A stretch of DNA of 38,224 nucleotides from Pseudoselenomonas ruminantium (GTDB taxonomy: Bacteria > Bacillota > Negativicutes > Selenomonadales > Selenomonadaceae), in the NCBI GenBank assembly GCA_002373045.1, contig DFHU01000026.1:35879-74102 (forward strand). The letters are read 5' to 3'. The notes beneath the pieces were generated by a model, which saw only the letters and a program-made list of their open reading frames with translations, searched no databases and had not been told where the DNA came from. Below, in pieces: positions 23,834-33,120 of this stretch (positions are counted from its first letter, which is position 1; the number at the start of each line of letters is the position of its first letter). Made by a program: the position numbers and the translations under genes.

Positions 23834-25333
23834 TTAATTTTTCCTATGAGGGAAAAACTCATTTAACACCCGCTCGTCCTGTGGTTTGCCCAAATAAGTG
23901 CCAAGCAGGAAGAACAGCAGCGAAGCGGTAATGCCAATGGTAATCTGATGCAGCCCCATGACCTTAAAGCCCATCCCCTGTGTCAGGCAGTAGACCACTG
24001 TACCGCCGCCCATGGAGAGGATTGCGCCGAGCTTATTGGCCCGCCGCCAAAAAAGACCGAGCAGCAGCATCCAAAAGAACGCCGTTTCCAAGCCGCCAAA
24101 GGCGAACATATTGATAATCCAGATAAGGCTTGGCGGTGTCAGTGCAATGACGAAGACCACGACGCCGATAACGGCTGTCGCCAGCATGGAGAGCAGGCGC
24201 AGCTGTTTCGTGCCCGGCTCCCTGCCTTTTTTATGCTGCTGATGTAAATATACGTCCTTGATAATGGCCGAAGACGCCACAATGAGCAGCCCTGAAATCG
24301 TAGAGATAGATGCCGCCAAAGGGCCGATAATGGCCAGACCGACCAAAGTCGGCGGCATAACCGTGACGATGGTCTTCGGAATGATGTTGTCCACGCCGCC
24401 ATAGGAGGCCAAATCCCCCGTAAGCACGCCATGCGCCAAAATACCGGTAAAATTGATGCCAATATTCATAAAGCCCACAACCACCGTACCGATAAGCATG
24501 GCCTTGTGCAGGCTGGCGGTATCCTTGTAGCTGATACCGCGCACCACCGACTGCGGCAAGGCAATCGTACAGATACCCACCAGTATCCACTGGGTCAGGT
24601 AAAGACCAGCCGGCATATGACCGCCGGAGAACGGCTCAAACATTTCCGGATGATTCAGGTGGAGATTGTCCATCAAATTGCTGTAGCCGCCACCAGCCAA
24701 CAGCACATGATACAAGAGCAGAACTATGCCCACCATCATAATCAGCGCACAACAGGTATCGGTAAGTGCTACGGCCCGGAAGCCGCCCACAGTGGTATAG
24801 ACTACAACGGCCAGGCCAAAGAGCAGTAGTCCCATTTCATAACTATAGCCCGTCACAGCCGCAAACAGTTTAGCCCCACCCACGAACTGCGCCGTCATGG
24901 TCGCACAGAAGAACAAGACGATGATAAACGCCGCCAGGCTTGCCAGTCCGTCGGACTGGAAGCGCTCCCGGATAATATCCACCACGGTCACGGCATCGAA
25001 TTTACGGGACAGCAAAGCCACGCGCTTGCCAAAAATGCCCAGCACGAGGAAGATGGCTGTAACCTGCACCACGGCCATATAAATCCAGCCGAAACCAATC
25101 TGCCAGGCCATCCCCGGCCCGCCGACAAAGGAACTCACCGAGCTGTAGGTCGCTACCGTGGTCATGGCCAGCACGAAGCCACCCAAATCATGGTTGCCGA
25201 TAAAATACTGCTGCACAAAATTCTTGCCAAAGCCCCGCGCCTGCACCTGCCGCACATAAAAACCAATGCCAATCATCACGGCCATAAAGATAAGCAGGGG
25301 CAAAAGCGCTGCCAGATTGCCGCCATTACTCAT
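23834..25333 (-). CDS. panF: Sodium/pantothenate symporter (SSS family)
   Basis: 499 residues with about 13 membrane helices, sodium:solute symporter family. YFIGNHDLGGFVLAMTTVAT, SSFVGGPGMAWQIGFGWIYM, the helix with FRAVALTDTCCALIMMVGI and IIGPLAASISTISGLLIVAS (the helix 8 sodium-site region) fit PanF, which takes up pantothenate for coenzyme A. The preceding yhdT gene, overlapping by eight bases, is the usual partner of panF and supports the substrate call. The start MSNGGNLAALLPLLIF is typical. Confidence 0.9.
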   Translation of the reverse strand: MSNGGNLAALLPLLIFMAVMIGIGFYVRQVQARGFGKNFVQQYFIGNHDLGGFVLAMTTVATYSSVSSFVGGPGMAWQIGFGWIYMAVVQVTAIFLVLGIFGKRVALLSRKFDAVTVVDIIRERFQSDGLASLAAFIIVLFFCATMTAQFVGGAKLFAAVTGYSYEMGLLLFGLAVVVYTTVGGFRAVALTDTCCALIMMVGIVLLLYHVLLAGGGYSNLMDNLHLNHPEMFEPFSGGHMPAGLYLTQWILVGICTIALPQSVVRGISYKDTASLHKAMLIGTVVVGFMNIGINFTGILAHGVLTGDLASYGGVDNIIPKTIVTVMPPTLVGLAIIGPLAASISTISGLLIVASSAIIKDVYLHQQHKKGREPGTKQLRLLSMLATAVIGVVVFVIALTPPSLIWIINMFAFGGLETAFFWMLLLGLFWRRANKLGAILSMGGGTVVYCLTQGMGFKVMGLHQITIGITASLLFFLLGTYLGKPQDERVLNEFFPHRKN

Positions 25334-25589
25334 GTTCCTCAGCCCCCTTTTCTTCGTCCAAAGGCATATCCCGGAACACGAATTTCAACAAAAGTTTCAC
25401 CAATACAATGGCAAACAACCATACCCCGATACTGGATGTAACCGCCCATAAAGGCAGGCCAAAAATCTCCAGTTCCACATCGGCCAGGCCAAAGCCCGCC
25501 CAGCACCAAAACAAAATAAGTACCAGCAGTGCCAGCCCCGTATACGCGGCTTCGCGGCGAATCTGCTGATACTTTTCCCAATCGGTCAT
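25326..25589 (-). CDS. yhdT: YhdT-family small membrane protein, panF partner
   Basis: 87 residues, two membrane helices (TGLALLVLILFWCWAGFG and AVTSSIGVWLFAIVLVKLLL). The N-terminal YQQIRREAAYTGLALL is typical of the YhdT/DUF997 family. The start at 25589 is set by AAGGAG eight bases upstream; the frame runs further to 25682 without support. The stop overlaps panF by eight bases, so translation is coupled. Its exact role beside PanF is not known. Confidence 0.85.
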   Translation of the reverse strand: MTDWEKYQQIRREAAYTGLALLVLILFWCWAGFGLADVELEIFGLPLWAVTSSIGVWLFAIVLVKLLLKFVFRDMPLDEEKGAEEHE

Positions 25590-25755
25590 AAATGAATTCT
25601 CCTTTCGTACAGTTGCGCCCTGAATTTTTGTGCAGCGCATACCGTCGCTCTCTAGTGTACCGCAAAATGAATCTGCAGGCAAATCGAGCAGGAAATTTTC
25701 TCATAAAAAGCGAAAAATACCGATAAAGAAAATTAACCGAAGGAGGATGCTTACT

Positions 25756-26313
25756 ATGAAGCGTATAACCATTTTATTGACCTTATGCCTTTGGAGTATC
25801 GCTGCCCTGGCTGCAGCTGCCGGCTCCATCACCGGAAACGTCTATCCGCCCAATACCGAACGCGGAATGAAGGTCGCCAAAGGGGACGCCGGTGCCGGAG
25901 TAATGTGGAATATGACCGCTCCCCCCAATCGCAAAAACACGGAACGGGCAGAAATATGGCTTATCGAGCGGGGCATTAATTTCGTCGCGCTCCCCTATGC
26001 CTCCGTACAAAAATGGTATCAGGAAAAGATTGTTCCGGCCAATCAGCCAATTTACCATGCAATCGCCGATGAAAAGGGACAATTTGCCTTCAAGAATGTT
26101 CCTGCAGCTGATTACTATGTGGTCATCCTGGACCCTAATGGGCATGAAATCACCCAAAATCTCAGCGAAAAAATGGCCCGTGATGAATTTTTGAAAAAAC
26201 TGCCCCAGGTTGATGAATTTGAACTGTTCATGGTGGGGATGCGCACCTGCCTGGTGGAAAAAATCACCTTGAAAAACGGCCAAAACATCAAAATCCGTCC
26301 GGGTTTTCTTTAA
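25756..26313 (+). CDS. Exported beta-sandwich-like protein of unknown function
   Basis: 185 residues. MKRITILLTLCLWSIAALAA is a signal peptide. The mature part begins GSITGNVYPPN and contains DEKGQFAFKNVPAADYYVVI, the pattern of carboxypeptidase-regulatory-like or prealbumin-type beta domains, interrupted by a basic helical insert with NRKNTERAEIWLIERG. The end, TLKNGQNIKIRPGFL, is another beta strand pair. Such domains often bind or stabilise surface proteins, but no function is claimed. AAGGAGG fits the ATG at 25756; an ATG six bases earlier is too close to it. It is followed 21 bases later by the carbonic anhydrase gene and probably shares its transcript. Confidence 0.8.
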   Translation: MKRITILLTLCLWSIAALAAAAGSITGNVYPPNTERGMKVAKGDAGAGVMWNMTAPPNRKNTERAEIWLIERGINFVALPYASVQKWYQEKIVPANQPIYHAIADEKGQFAFKNVPAADYYVVILDPNGHEITQNLSEKMARDEFLKKLPQVDEFELFMVGMRTCLVEKITLKNGQNIKIRPGFL

Positions 26314-26334
26314 GTCATAAAGGGAGGGTTCATT

Positions 26335-26901
26335 ATGTCAATTTTGGATGATATGCTAGCCGCCAACGCCGAATTCTGTGCCCATCCGCCGGCAGATTAC
26401 ACACAGGAAGACCAGAAAAAAAGCAAGCTGCCGCAAAAACAAATAGCCATCATTACCTGCATGGATACACGGCTGGTAAACTTTTTAGAACCAGCTTTGG
26501 GCATTGGCCGCGGCGAAGCCAAGGTAATAAAAACCGCCGGTAACGGCGTTACCGGCGTATTCGATGGCACCATCAGGAGCCTTCTGGTCTGCATTTATGA
26601 GCTCGGAGTCAAAGAAATCATCGTTATCGGCCACCACGAATGCGGCATGGCACATACCACCTCCGAAGGGCTGATAAAATCCATGCTGGAACGCGGCATT
26701 TCCCAAGAAGCCATCCATATGGTCAAGAAGGAATTAAAGGAATGGGCAGATGAATTCCATCACCCCGAACAAAATGTCCGCGATACCGTAGAATACATCC
26801 GCCTGAACCCGCTCATTCCCACAGATGTGCCTGTCCACGGCCTGATTTTCCACCCCCGCACAGGCAAGATTGATGTGGTGGAAAACGGCTACGGAAAATA
26901 A
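26335..26901 (+). CDS. Beta-class carbonic anhydrase
   Basis: 188-residue cytoplasmic zinc enzyme interconverting carbon dioxide and bicarbonate. The zinc ligands Cys42, His100 and Cys103 are present (TCMDTR and GHHECGM), with the Asp44-Arg46 dyad. The layout, with AGNGVTGVFDGTIRSLLVCI and a short C-terminal part, fits the small bacterial type. GGGAGGG precedes the ATG. It converges with fbp with only two bases between the stop codons and no terminator, so the two transcripts overlap. Confidence 0.93.
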   Translation: MSILDDMLAANAEFCAHPPADYTQEDQKKSKLPQKQIAIITCMDTRLVNFLEPALGIGRGEAKVIKTAGNGVTGVFDGTIRSLLVCIYELGVKEIIVIGHHECGMAHTTSEGLIKSMLERGISQEAIHMVKKELKEWADEFHHPEQNVRDTVEYIRLNPLIPTDVPVHGLIFHPRTGKIDVVENGYGK

Positions 26902-26903
26902 CC

Positions 26904-28817
26904 TTATTCCTGCGGCTTAATCAGCCCGTTCTGATAAGCCAGCAACAGATTATACAAATCGGTGATTTCGTCCTGTATGATCTTTCCCTCGTCCGTATCC
27001 CCCAGTGTCGTCCTGCAGGCTTGCAGTTCGACGGTTTCCGATACGGACTCAATATCCTGATTCTCGCGCAGAGCCTCGCGAACATCGGCAATCTTCTGAT
27101 GCTGCAGCAGGCGCAGACCGCGGGAATTGGAAATCAGCGTATACCCGGATATGCCCGTCTTGCTGTGATAGGCCTTGCAGAAACCTCCGTCAATGATAAT
27201 GGCTTTACCGCCGGCTTTGACGGGGGTTTCGCCTTTTTTGACCTTGACGGGAACATGGCCGTTGATGATATGCCCGCGCTCCGGGTCAAGGCCAAATTCC
27301 TGCAGCACCATTGCGCAGGTTTCTTCCTGGTTGATGTACTTGAAATACGGGTCAGAAGGCTCTTTCCAGGTGGATTCATCGGCGATAAAGGCGCGCTCAA
27401 AGGTCTTGAACTCCCGCCCCGAAACCGGCGAAAGCCGCCCGCACCACAAAAAGTACATAAAGTCCACCGTCTCCGGTTTGCGGTAGAGATACGCCTCCCG
27501 GGCGATTCTATCGCAATGGTCAAACCATGACCTCCCCTTGAACTCCTGCCCATCATAAGACACGGAACGCATACTGCCATCTTCGTTTAGCAGCACACAG
27601 CCATGGAACAGCAGATTGCCATTATAGCGGGTATAGAGACTCCCTTTTTGATAAAGATAATCCACATGGCGCTGCAGCACGGCGCTTTCCACAAAATACG
27701 ATTTGAGGTCGTCAATAATCGCCGCTTCCTTCTCCGTAAGCTGGTACAGGTCGCTGCAATTCTCGTCAATTGTGGGGAAATAAGCACTCTCCAATTCATA
27801 GCGCTTGCCGTCGCCGAGCACTGCATGTGAGGAACGGAAGTCAATCTTATCGAGCAGCAAACGGCTTTCCATCTGATATTCCGGGTGACGGCGGATAAGC
27901 TGGCCTTCCAGCTTGAACATCATCATGGTTATGGCCTTTTCTGCGGCCTTGACCGGATTGGCGTCCGGATAACTGCGGGAAGCAAAGGTCGTCAGCGGCC
28001 GCAGGCTGATGCCGTACCCGCGCTCCAACACGTCCGTATTGTTATAGCGCAGGCAATTGCGCACCACGGCGGCAATGCAGGTTTCATTCCCCAAGGCCGC
28101 GCCCATCCATAATACATCGTGATTGCCCCATTGGATATCCACCGAAGGATGCTTCATCAGGAGATTCAAAATCGCATCCGGTCGGTTGCCACGGTCAAAA
28201 AAGTCCCCCACAATATGCAGCCTGTCCACCGCCAGCCGCTTAATCAGCACCGTAAACGCCTCGATAAAATCCGCGCCGCTGTCAATCTGCACGATGGTAT
28301 TGAGTAATCTCTGGTGATAAACGAACTGGGCATTATCGGCCTCCGGCCGGGTATTCATAAGCTCCACAATCACGGCTTCATAACGCTTTGGAACAAACCC
28401 ACGCACCTTGGAGGCCGGATATTTGTAGCTCATCAATTTGGATAGTTCCAAGAGCTGCGAGAGATTTTTCCGATACCAGGCTGGCGTGTTCTTGTGGTCT
28501 TGCGTTATCTGCTCAATCTTTTCCTTGGGATAGTAAATCAGCGTGCAGAATTCCGCCTTTTCTTCCGCAGACAACCGCTCCCCAAAGACATAATCGACCT
28601 TCTCCCGGATAACCCCGGAGCAGTTGTTGAGGATATGGAAAAACGATGCATACTCCCCATGCAAATCACTCATGAAGTGCTCAATCCCCTTGGGCAGCGA
28701 CAGCCTGGACTGCAAATAAATCAGCTGTTCATAAACCGCTTCCTTGGTGGGATATTTTTCTGCCAGCAGACGCATAACTTTGTTGGGCCTGCCCTTTACC
28801 GCTATACCGCGTGCCAT
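26904..28817 (-). CDS. fbp: Fructose-1,6-bisphosphatase, class III
   Basis: 637 residues, the size of the Firmicute-type FBPase. IEHFMSDLHGEYASFFHILN carries the metallophosphatase D-x-H motif, HIVGDFFDRGNRPDAILNLL the GD-x-x-DRG motif, and IQWGNHDVLWMGAA the GNH(D/E) motif; later HGCVLLNEDG and IINGHVPVKVKKGE supply further metal ligands. It removes the 1-phosphate in gluconeogenesis. The ATG at 28817 has GGGGG eight bases upstream and was preferred over a GTG nine bases earlier. It lies 39 bases after a YdjM-like gene on the same strand, so the two may be cotranscribed. Confidence 0.96.
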   Translation of the reverse strand: MARGIAVKGRPNKVMRLLAEKYPTKEAVYEQLIYLQSRLSLPKGIEHFMSDLHGEYASFFHILNNCSGVIREKVDYVFGERLSAEEKAEFCTLIYYPKEKIEQITQDHKNTPAWYRKNLSQLLELSKLMSYKYPASKVRGFVPKRYEAVIVELMNTRPEADNAQFVYHQRLLNTIVQIDSGADFIEAFTVLIKRLAVDRLHIVGDFFDRGNRPDAILNLLMKHPSVDIQWGNHDVLWMGAALGNETCIAAVVRNCLRYNNTDVLERGYGISLRPLTTFASRSYPDANPVKAAEKAITMMMFKLEGQLIRRHPEYQMESRLLLDKIDFRSSHAVLGDGKRYELESAYFPTIDENCSDLYQLTEKEAAIIDDLKSYFVESAVLQRHVDYLYQKGSLYTRYNGNLLFHGCVLLNEDGSMRSVSYDGQEFKGRSWFDHCDRIAREAYLYRKPETVDFMYFLWCGRLSPVSGREFKTFERAFIADESTWKEPSDPYFKYINQEETCAMVLQEFGLDPERGHIINGHVPVKVKKGETPVKAGGKAIIIDGGFCKAYHSKTGISGYTLISNSRGLRLLQHQKIADVREALRENQDIESVSETVELQACRTTLGDTDEGKIIQDEITDLYNLLLAYQNGLIKPQE

Positions 28818-28856
28818 TCTGACCACCCCCGCGCCATCATTCTTATTGATTTGTTA

Positions 28857-29297
28857 TTATTTTACCATAACTTGTGCGTGAATGATATAGGTTAGAATCA
28901 CCACCGCCATGGAAAACAGATATTCCGTCACCGAACCTACCGTAAACAGCTTTATGCCCACCTTCTGCCAGGGCAAAAACAACGGAACCTTACCGCAGAA
29001 CGCATCCTCGGCGATATGCAGCAGGGCACCGATACAGATAAAGGTGGCCCCGCGTTCCACATCTGCTCCCTGCGGCAGCAAGCCCAGCTGCATGATGGCC
29101 AGGATGGCAATATAGAGAACCGGCCAATGTGACCAGCCGCGATGCCGCGCCCGCCAGCTCCAATAATTTGCTCCGGGCTTTTCTTCTACTTTATCGGGAA
29201 AAATCGCCCCCGCCATGGAAAAGGCCGTGGCGAGAAAATCTCCCGTAGCACTATATACGATAACACCGGTGACAATTTCGTGATTAACCCATTTCAT
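28857..29297 (-). CDS. YdjM-like (DUF457) integral membrane metal-dependent hydrolase-like protein
   Basis: 146 residues, about four membrane helices. NHEIVTGVIVYSATGDFLAT, AIFPDKVE, RARHRGWSHWPVLYIAI and LLHIAEDAFCGKVPLFLPW show the His and Asp pattern of the YdjM/LexA-regulated DUF457 family, which has conserved metal-binding-like residues but no settled activity. It stands upstream of fbp on the same strand. Its ribosome site (AAGGAG) is 13 bases from the ATG, further than usual. Confidence 0.82.
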   Translation of the reverse strand: MKWVNHEIVTGVIVYSATGDFLATAFSMAGAIFPDKVEEKPGANYWSWRARHRGWSHWPVLYIAILAIMQLGLLPQGADVERGATFICIGALLHIAEDAFCGKVPLFLPWQKVGIKLFTVGSVTEYLFSMAVVILTYIIHAQVMVK

Positions 29298-29332
29298 TAC
29301 GTTGTTTTAACTCCTTAAACTACTTTGTTTCC

Positions 29333-29361
29333 TAGACTTATTTTAGCATATCGAGTATAAT
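29333..29361 (+). promoter_or_regulatory. Promoter of the membrane-anchored protein gene
   Basis: TAGACT (29333-29338), a 17-base spacer, then TATAAT (29356-29361), 30 bases before the ATG at 29391. Confidence 0.7.
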
Positions 29362-29390
29362 TAGGGTACTTAGATGAACGGAGCGATATA

Positions 29391-30488
29391 ATGGACGATT
29401 ATACCTGGCAACGGCGGCTGCGTGCCCGACGCACACAGGAACGGCGGCGGCTGTCATTGGTCTTTTTGCTTGTGGCAGCTTTGATTGGTGCGGTGGTATG
29501 GTATTTCTTTTTCTTTATCCGCACCCCGGAATATGCCCTGGAACAGATTCAGACAGCCCTTACGGAGCGTGACGGCGAAAAATTCAACCACTATGTGAAC
29601 GCGGAACTGCTTTCCTCCCGCGCCTATGACGATTTAACGGTGGATTTGTTCGCCTATGATTCAGAACTTACCCCCAAGACCCGCGCCATGTTTGAAAAAT
29701 TCTACATCATGATTAAACCACAGCTGGCCGAGGGTCTCGAAACGGCCGCCCTCAACCGGATAACCGCCGGCAGTTGGAATCTGCCGGAAGGTACGGACAT
29801 CCTGAAAGGCCGCCAGCTGGGTATCGACTTTGAACGCTTTTTGGAACGCAGTCAGGTGCGCAACACCACGTTGGTCAAGGTTGGCAAGGTCGAACACAAT
29901 GGTCATAGTGCCACGGCTGACGTCGAAATCATGGAGGAATACACCCAGACCCCCTTCACCCTGCAGCTGGCTATGGAACAGGCAGAGGATGGCCATTGGC
30001 AGGTCGCCTACATCAAGAATTACAAGGCCTATCTCGATAAGATTGCCCCCTTGCAGAACAAGGACATTGCGGATTACATCGCCGCTACCAAGGACATTGT
30101 CAGCGACAGCAACGAGCGCTTTGAGGTCTTCCAGACCCGATTTAAACGGCTCAACAGTTCCAAGAACGGCCATCTGACCAAGCAGCAGAAAATAAACATC
30201 GCCGCCCTGATTGAGGATGATATCATTCCGAGCCTGCAGAGCCGCCAAACCCAGTTGGATGCCGTGGAAGTCCCTGCCGGAGCACAATACTTAGCCCGTC
30301 AGCGTCAGCAGTCCACGGAAACCTCCATCAAGGCCTGGCAGCATTACATCAAAGGCCTGCGCGAGGACAGCCCGGCTGAATTTGCCACCGCCGAAACCCT
30401 GCACAAGCAGGAACTGGCCATTGACCTGCGCGTACAGGACATCATCCGGCATACAGCCATCAGTAAGAACATCCCCAACCTCCCCTGA
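29391..30488 (+). CDS. Membrane-anchored protein of unknown function (DUF2939-like)
   Basis: 365 residues. A strongly basic N-terminus (RRLRARRTQERRR) precedes one membrane helix (LVFLLVAALIGAVVWYFFFF), so the rest lies outside the cytoplasmic membrane. EYALEQIQTALTERDGEKFN followed by HYVNAELLSSRAYDDLTVDL resembles the DUF2939-type start. A beta-rich central part (SATADVEIMEEYTQTPFTLQ) and a C-terminal helical region rich in Gln and Lys follow. No catalytic motif seen. CGGAG is a fair ribosome site. It appears to be transcribed alone and precedes the EIIA gene by 141 bases. Confidence 0.75.
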   Translation: MDDYTWQRRLRARRTQERRRLSLVFLLVAALIGAVVWYFFFFIRTPEYALEQIQTALTERDGEKFNHYVNAELLSSRAYDDLTVDLFAYDSELTPKTRAMFEKFYIMIKPQLAEGLETAALNRITAGSWNLPEGTDILKGRQLGIDFERFLERSQVRNTTLVKVGKVEHNGHSATADVEIMEEYTQTPFTLQLAMEQAEDGHWQVAYIKNYKAYLDKIAPLQNKDIADYIAATKDIVSDSNERFEVFQTRFKRLNSSKNGHLTKQQKINIAALIEDDIIPSLQSRQTQLDAVEVPAGAQYLARQRQQSTETSIKAWQHYIKGLREDSPAEFATAETLHKQELAIDLRVQDIIRHTAISKNIPNLP

Positions 30489-30510
30489 GCGCTGTGCCTC
30501 ATAGTTTTCC

Positions 30511-30538
30511 TTGACTTATTTCCGTTTCGTAGTAAAAT
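30511..30538 (+). promoter_or_regulatory. Promoter of the glucose-type EIIA gene
   Basis: TTGACT (30511-30516), 16 bases, TAAAAT (30533-30538). The leader to the ATG is about 85 bases; no clear riboswitch fold was recognised in it. Confidence 0.65.
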
Positions 30539-30629
30539 GGAAATATAAAACTTGTTAGAAAATTCGCAACTACAATCAATTAACTTATGAATTATACAAA
30601 TTCTGACTATAGAAAGGTGGCATGATACT

Positions 30630-31115
30630 ATGTCTGCAACGAAATCACCATCTCAAGTAATTCTAGCGCCCTTCTCCGGCAAAACCGTTGAGCTCACCGC
30701 TGTTCCTGACCCTGTGTTTGCGGAAAAACTCACGGGTGATGGTCTGGCCATTGAACTCAGCAGTGACACGGTATTGGCTCCCTGCGACGGCGTGATTTCC
30801 CTGTTCTTCGACACCAAACATGCCTTTGCGATTACCACCGATGACGGTATTCAGATTCTTGTTCATGTCGGTCTTGACAGCATTATCCTGAACGGCGAGG
30901 GAATTACCGCCTTGAAGGAATCCGGTGACCGGGTAACTGCCGGCACGCCCATTCTCAAGATTGACATGGACGTTTTCGAGAAGAACTCCATCAACATGAT
31001 TTCCCCTGTTCTGGTTGTCAATTATGACAAAGTAACGGAACTTACGCCCTGCCGCCCCGGCTGTGATGTTGCTGCCGGCAGTGATGAGGTTCTGCAATAC
31101 GCAATAGCAATATAA
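30630..31115 (+). CDS. PTS EIIA component, glucose type (orphan)
   Basis: 161-residue phosphocarrier of the crr/PtsG-IIA family. His64 (FDTKHAFAI) and His79 (ILVHVGLDS) are 15 residues apart, as His75 and His90 of E. coli EIIA-Glc, the second being the phosphorylated one. The PFSGKTVELTAVPDPVFAEK start and APCDGVISLFF are diagnostic. No EIIB or EIIC lies near, so it either serves a permease elsewhere or has a regulatory role. It has its own promoter, GAAAGGTGG before the start, and a strong terminator, so it is monocistronic. Confidence 0.93.
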   Translation: MSATKSPSQVILAPFSGKTVELTAVPDPVFAEKLTGDGLAIELSSDTVLAPCDGVISLFFDTKHAFAITTDDGIQILVHVGLDSIILNGEGITALKESGDRVTAGTPILKIDMDVFEKNSINMISPVLVVNYDKVTELTPCRPGCDVAAGSDEVLQYAIAI

Positions 31116-31123
31116 CCAAAAGA

Positions 31124-31148
31124 GCCGCCCTTGAGGGCGGCCTTTTCT
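31124..31148 (+). terminator. Intrinsic terminator after the EIIA gene
   Basis: GCCGCCC (31124-31130), loop TTGA, GGGCGGC (31135-31141), then CTTTTCT. AAAAG on the left side allows partial function for the convergent gene at 31157. Confidence 0.9.
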
Positions 31149-31156
31149 ATTGCCTG

Positions 31157-32452
31157 TTATTGCTGCAAATAGCTATTGATTTCCTTTTGTACCTGATTCA
31201 GGGCACTGCCTATCGACAAGCCTTCCTGCACCATATGCTGCAGCTTATGGTCGGCCAGATTCATCGCCTCCTGATACCGGGAAAATTTCGGTTCGGTAAT
31301 CGAATCATCCATGACCTGACTGACGATTTGCAGATTCATTTCTTCACTGCCGGGAGTAGCCGCTGTGAAAAGCGCCTGTGCCCGCGGCGATTCCACCACG
31401 TCACGGCGGGCGGGCACGCCCTGGGTCATCGTGAGCAGCGATTCCTGAATCGCCGGGTCATAACAGATGGTCTTCAAGAGTTCCCAGGACAAGCGCGGTT
31501 CACTCGTGCGGGCGCTGATGCCCATAATCATAACCTGCATAATGGAGGAATTATGCCCAGACGGCCCCGCCGGCAGTTTAATGCAGTCCCATTCAAAGGA
31601 ACTGTATTTTTTTATACGCCAGGGATAAGGCTTGTAGGTGCGGTATTCGGCAAACGTAAACGGTCGGAACGCAACCTTTCCCATATCAAAATCCTTGGCC
31701 GTTACCTCCTGTCCCTGATTGACGGCATGCAGTGCAGCCATAAACCGCATGACTTCCTCCATATTTTGCGTGGTAAAATTTGCATTTTTGCCATCGTCCG
31801 AAAAGAGGTCCACATCATTGGTCAAGGCCGCCTTGCGCCAATTGTAATCGTAAACGCCAAACTGGTCCAGCCGTCCATCGCCATCCGTATCACGGGTCAC
31901 GGCCTTGCAAATGCGCAGAAAATCCTGCCAGGACCAGTCATTGCGAGGAATGGCAATCCCCTCTTTAGCCAACAGGGTTTTATTCACAAACATCAAGGTT
32001 GGCACAGCCCCCACAGGCAGGGCATAACTATCCCCCTGCCAACGCCCATAATCCAGCGCCATCGGATAAAAAACGCTCGGGTCGAAATCGGTATCCATGT
32101 TCATAGACCGCTCCAAGGATGCCAATGCGCCCATTGAGGCATATAAGGCAAAGTCCGTCCCCGGCACGACAAAAACATCCGGCTCGTCACCATTCAGCAG
32201 GCGTTCGGCCAGCCATTCCGAATAGTCCTCCTTGCGTATGCCGCTGACGTATTTGACCTTCACACCGGGATGTTCTGCCTCAAAGCGCTTGATGGCCGCC
32301 TCCATCAAGGCATACGGTTCACCTTCCGGCACATTCCAATTACTGCCGGCAAACATCCCCACGGTAAGCACCTTGGGCCGCGTTAAATACCAGCCCAAAA
32401 AACAAGTCAGGAACACCAAAAAAGCCAGATAAAGAGCAAAACCACGCTTCAC
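31157..32452 (-). CDS. Extracellular solute-binding protein family 1 (CUT1-type), membrane-anchored
   Basis: 431 residues. The N-terminal hydrophobic segment (FALYLAFLVFLTCFLGWYLT) has no good signal-peptidase site or lipobox, so the protein probably stays anchored. The body is a family 1 sugar-type binding protein: AAIKRFEAEHPGVKVKYVSG, EPDVFVVPGTDFALYASMGA, SYALPVGAVPTLMFVNKTLL, and the C-terminal helical lobe with SWELLKTICYDPAIQESLLT. A DTDGDGRLDQFG loop looks like a calcium site. GTG start with GAGGTGG seven bases upstream, in a four-base GTGA overlap with the regulator gene. No ABC permease or ATPase is near, so a sensing role with the upstream two-component genes is inferred. Confidence 0.87.
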   Translation of the reverse strand: MKRGFALYLAFLVFLTCFLGWYLTRPKVLTVGMFAGSNWNVPEGEPYALMEAAIKRFEAEHPGVKVKYVSGIRKEDYSEWLAERLLNGDEPDVFVVPGTDFALYASMGALASLERSMNMDTDFDPSVFYPMALDYGRWQGDSYALPVGAVPTLMFVNKTLLAKEGIAIPRNDWSWQDFLRICKAVTRDTDGDGRLDQFGVYDYNWRKAALTNDVDLFSDDGKNANFTTQNMEEVMRFMAALHAVNQGQEVTAKDFDMGKVAFRPFTFAEYRTYKPYPWRIKKYSSFEWDCIKLPAGPSGHNSSIMQVMIMGISARTSEPRLSWELLKTICYDPAIQESLLTMTQGVPARRDVVESPRAQALFTAATPGSEEMNLQIVSQVMDDSITEPKFSRYQEAMNLADHKLQHMVQEGLSIGSALNQVQKEINSYLQQ

Positions 32453-33120
32453 GATACATCCACCTCAGCGGCCGCCAAGCCCGTCTGCACAGCCCAAATC
32501 GCCAGCTGCGTACGATCGCGCAGCCCTAGTTTGGACAGCGTGCTGGACATGCTGTTGCGCACTGTCCCCTCCGACAGCCGCAAGCGCTCGGCGATTTCCT
32601 TATTGGACAGGCCATGACCTACCAGATGCGCAATATTGCGTTCCGTACGGCTGAGCCCCTCAGCAATCGGCCCAGTCTCCACGGCGCTGTTTCCCTGGGC
32701 CATCTGGTTGAAGAACTTCACCACTTTGGCCACAATACCGGGGTTAATCATCGCACCTCCGGATACTACCGTCCGAATAGCTCCCGTAAGTTCCGGAACC
32801 GACACGCCCTTTAACAGATAGCCGCTGGCACCATATTTCAACGCATTAAATACATATTCATCATCATCAAAGGTGGTCAGAATGATGATTTTTACCGCAG
32901 GATAGAGCTGCTTGACTTCCCGCGTGGCCTCCACACCATCCAGTTCCGGCATACGCACATCCATCAAAATGACATCCGGCTGGCTTTCCTTGAGCATATC
33001 CATCAAAATCTGCCCATTTTCTGCCACCCCGGTCACTTCGATATCCTCATTCTGATCCAGTACAATCTTCAAGCTTTCCCGGATGAGTTCCTGGTCATCG
33101 GCGATAACAACTTTTATCAT
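32449..33120 (-). CDS. NarL/FixJ-family response regulator
   Basis: 223 residues. The receiver has acidic residues IADDQ at 8-9, phospho-acceptor Asp54 (ILMDVRMPELDG) and the late Lys (YLLKGVSVPEL). The C-terminal LuxR-type HTH runs about residues 155-210: LSRTERNIAHLVGHGLSNKE, then IAERLRLSEGTVRNSMSSTL. It overlaps the kinase stop and the following binding-protein start by four bases each, so the genes are translated together. It probably activates targets in response to the sugar sensed by the flanking proteins; targets are unknown. Confidence 0.94.
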   Translation of the reverse strand: MIKVVIADDQELIRESLKIVLDQNEDIEVTGVAENGQILMDMLKESQPDVILMDVRMPELDGVEATREVKQLYPAVKIIILTTFDDDEYVFNALKYGASGYLLKGVSVPELTGAIRTVVSGGAMINPGIVAKVVKFFNQMAQGNSAVETGPIAEGLSRTERNIAHLVGHGLSNKEIAERLRLSEGTVRNSMSSTLSKLGLRDRTQLAIWAVQTGLAAAEVDVS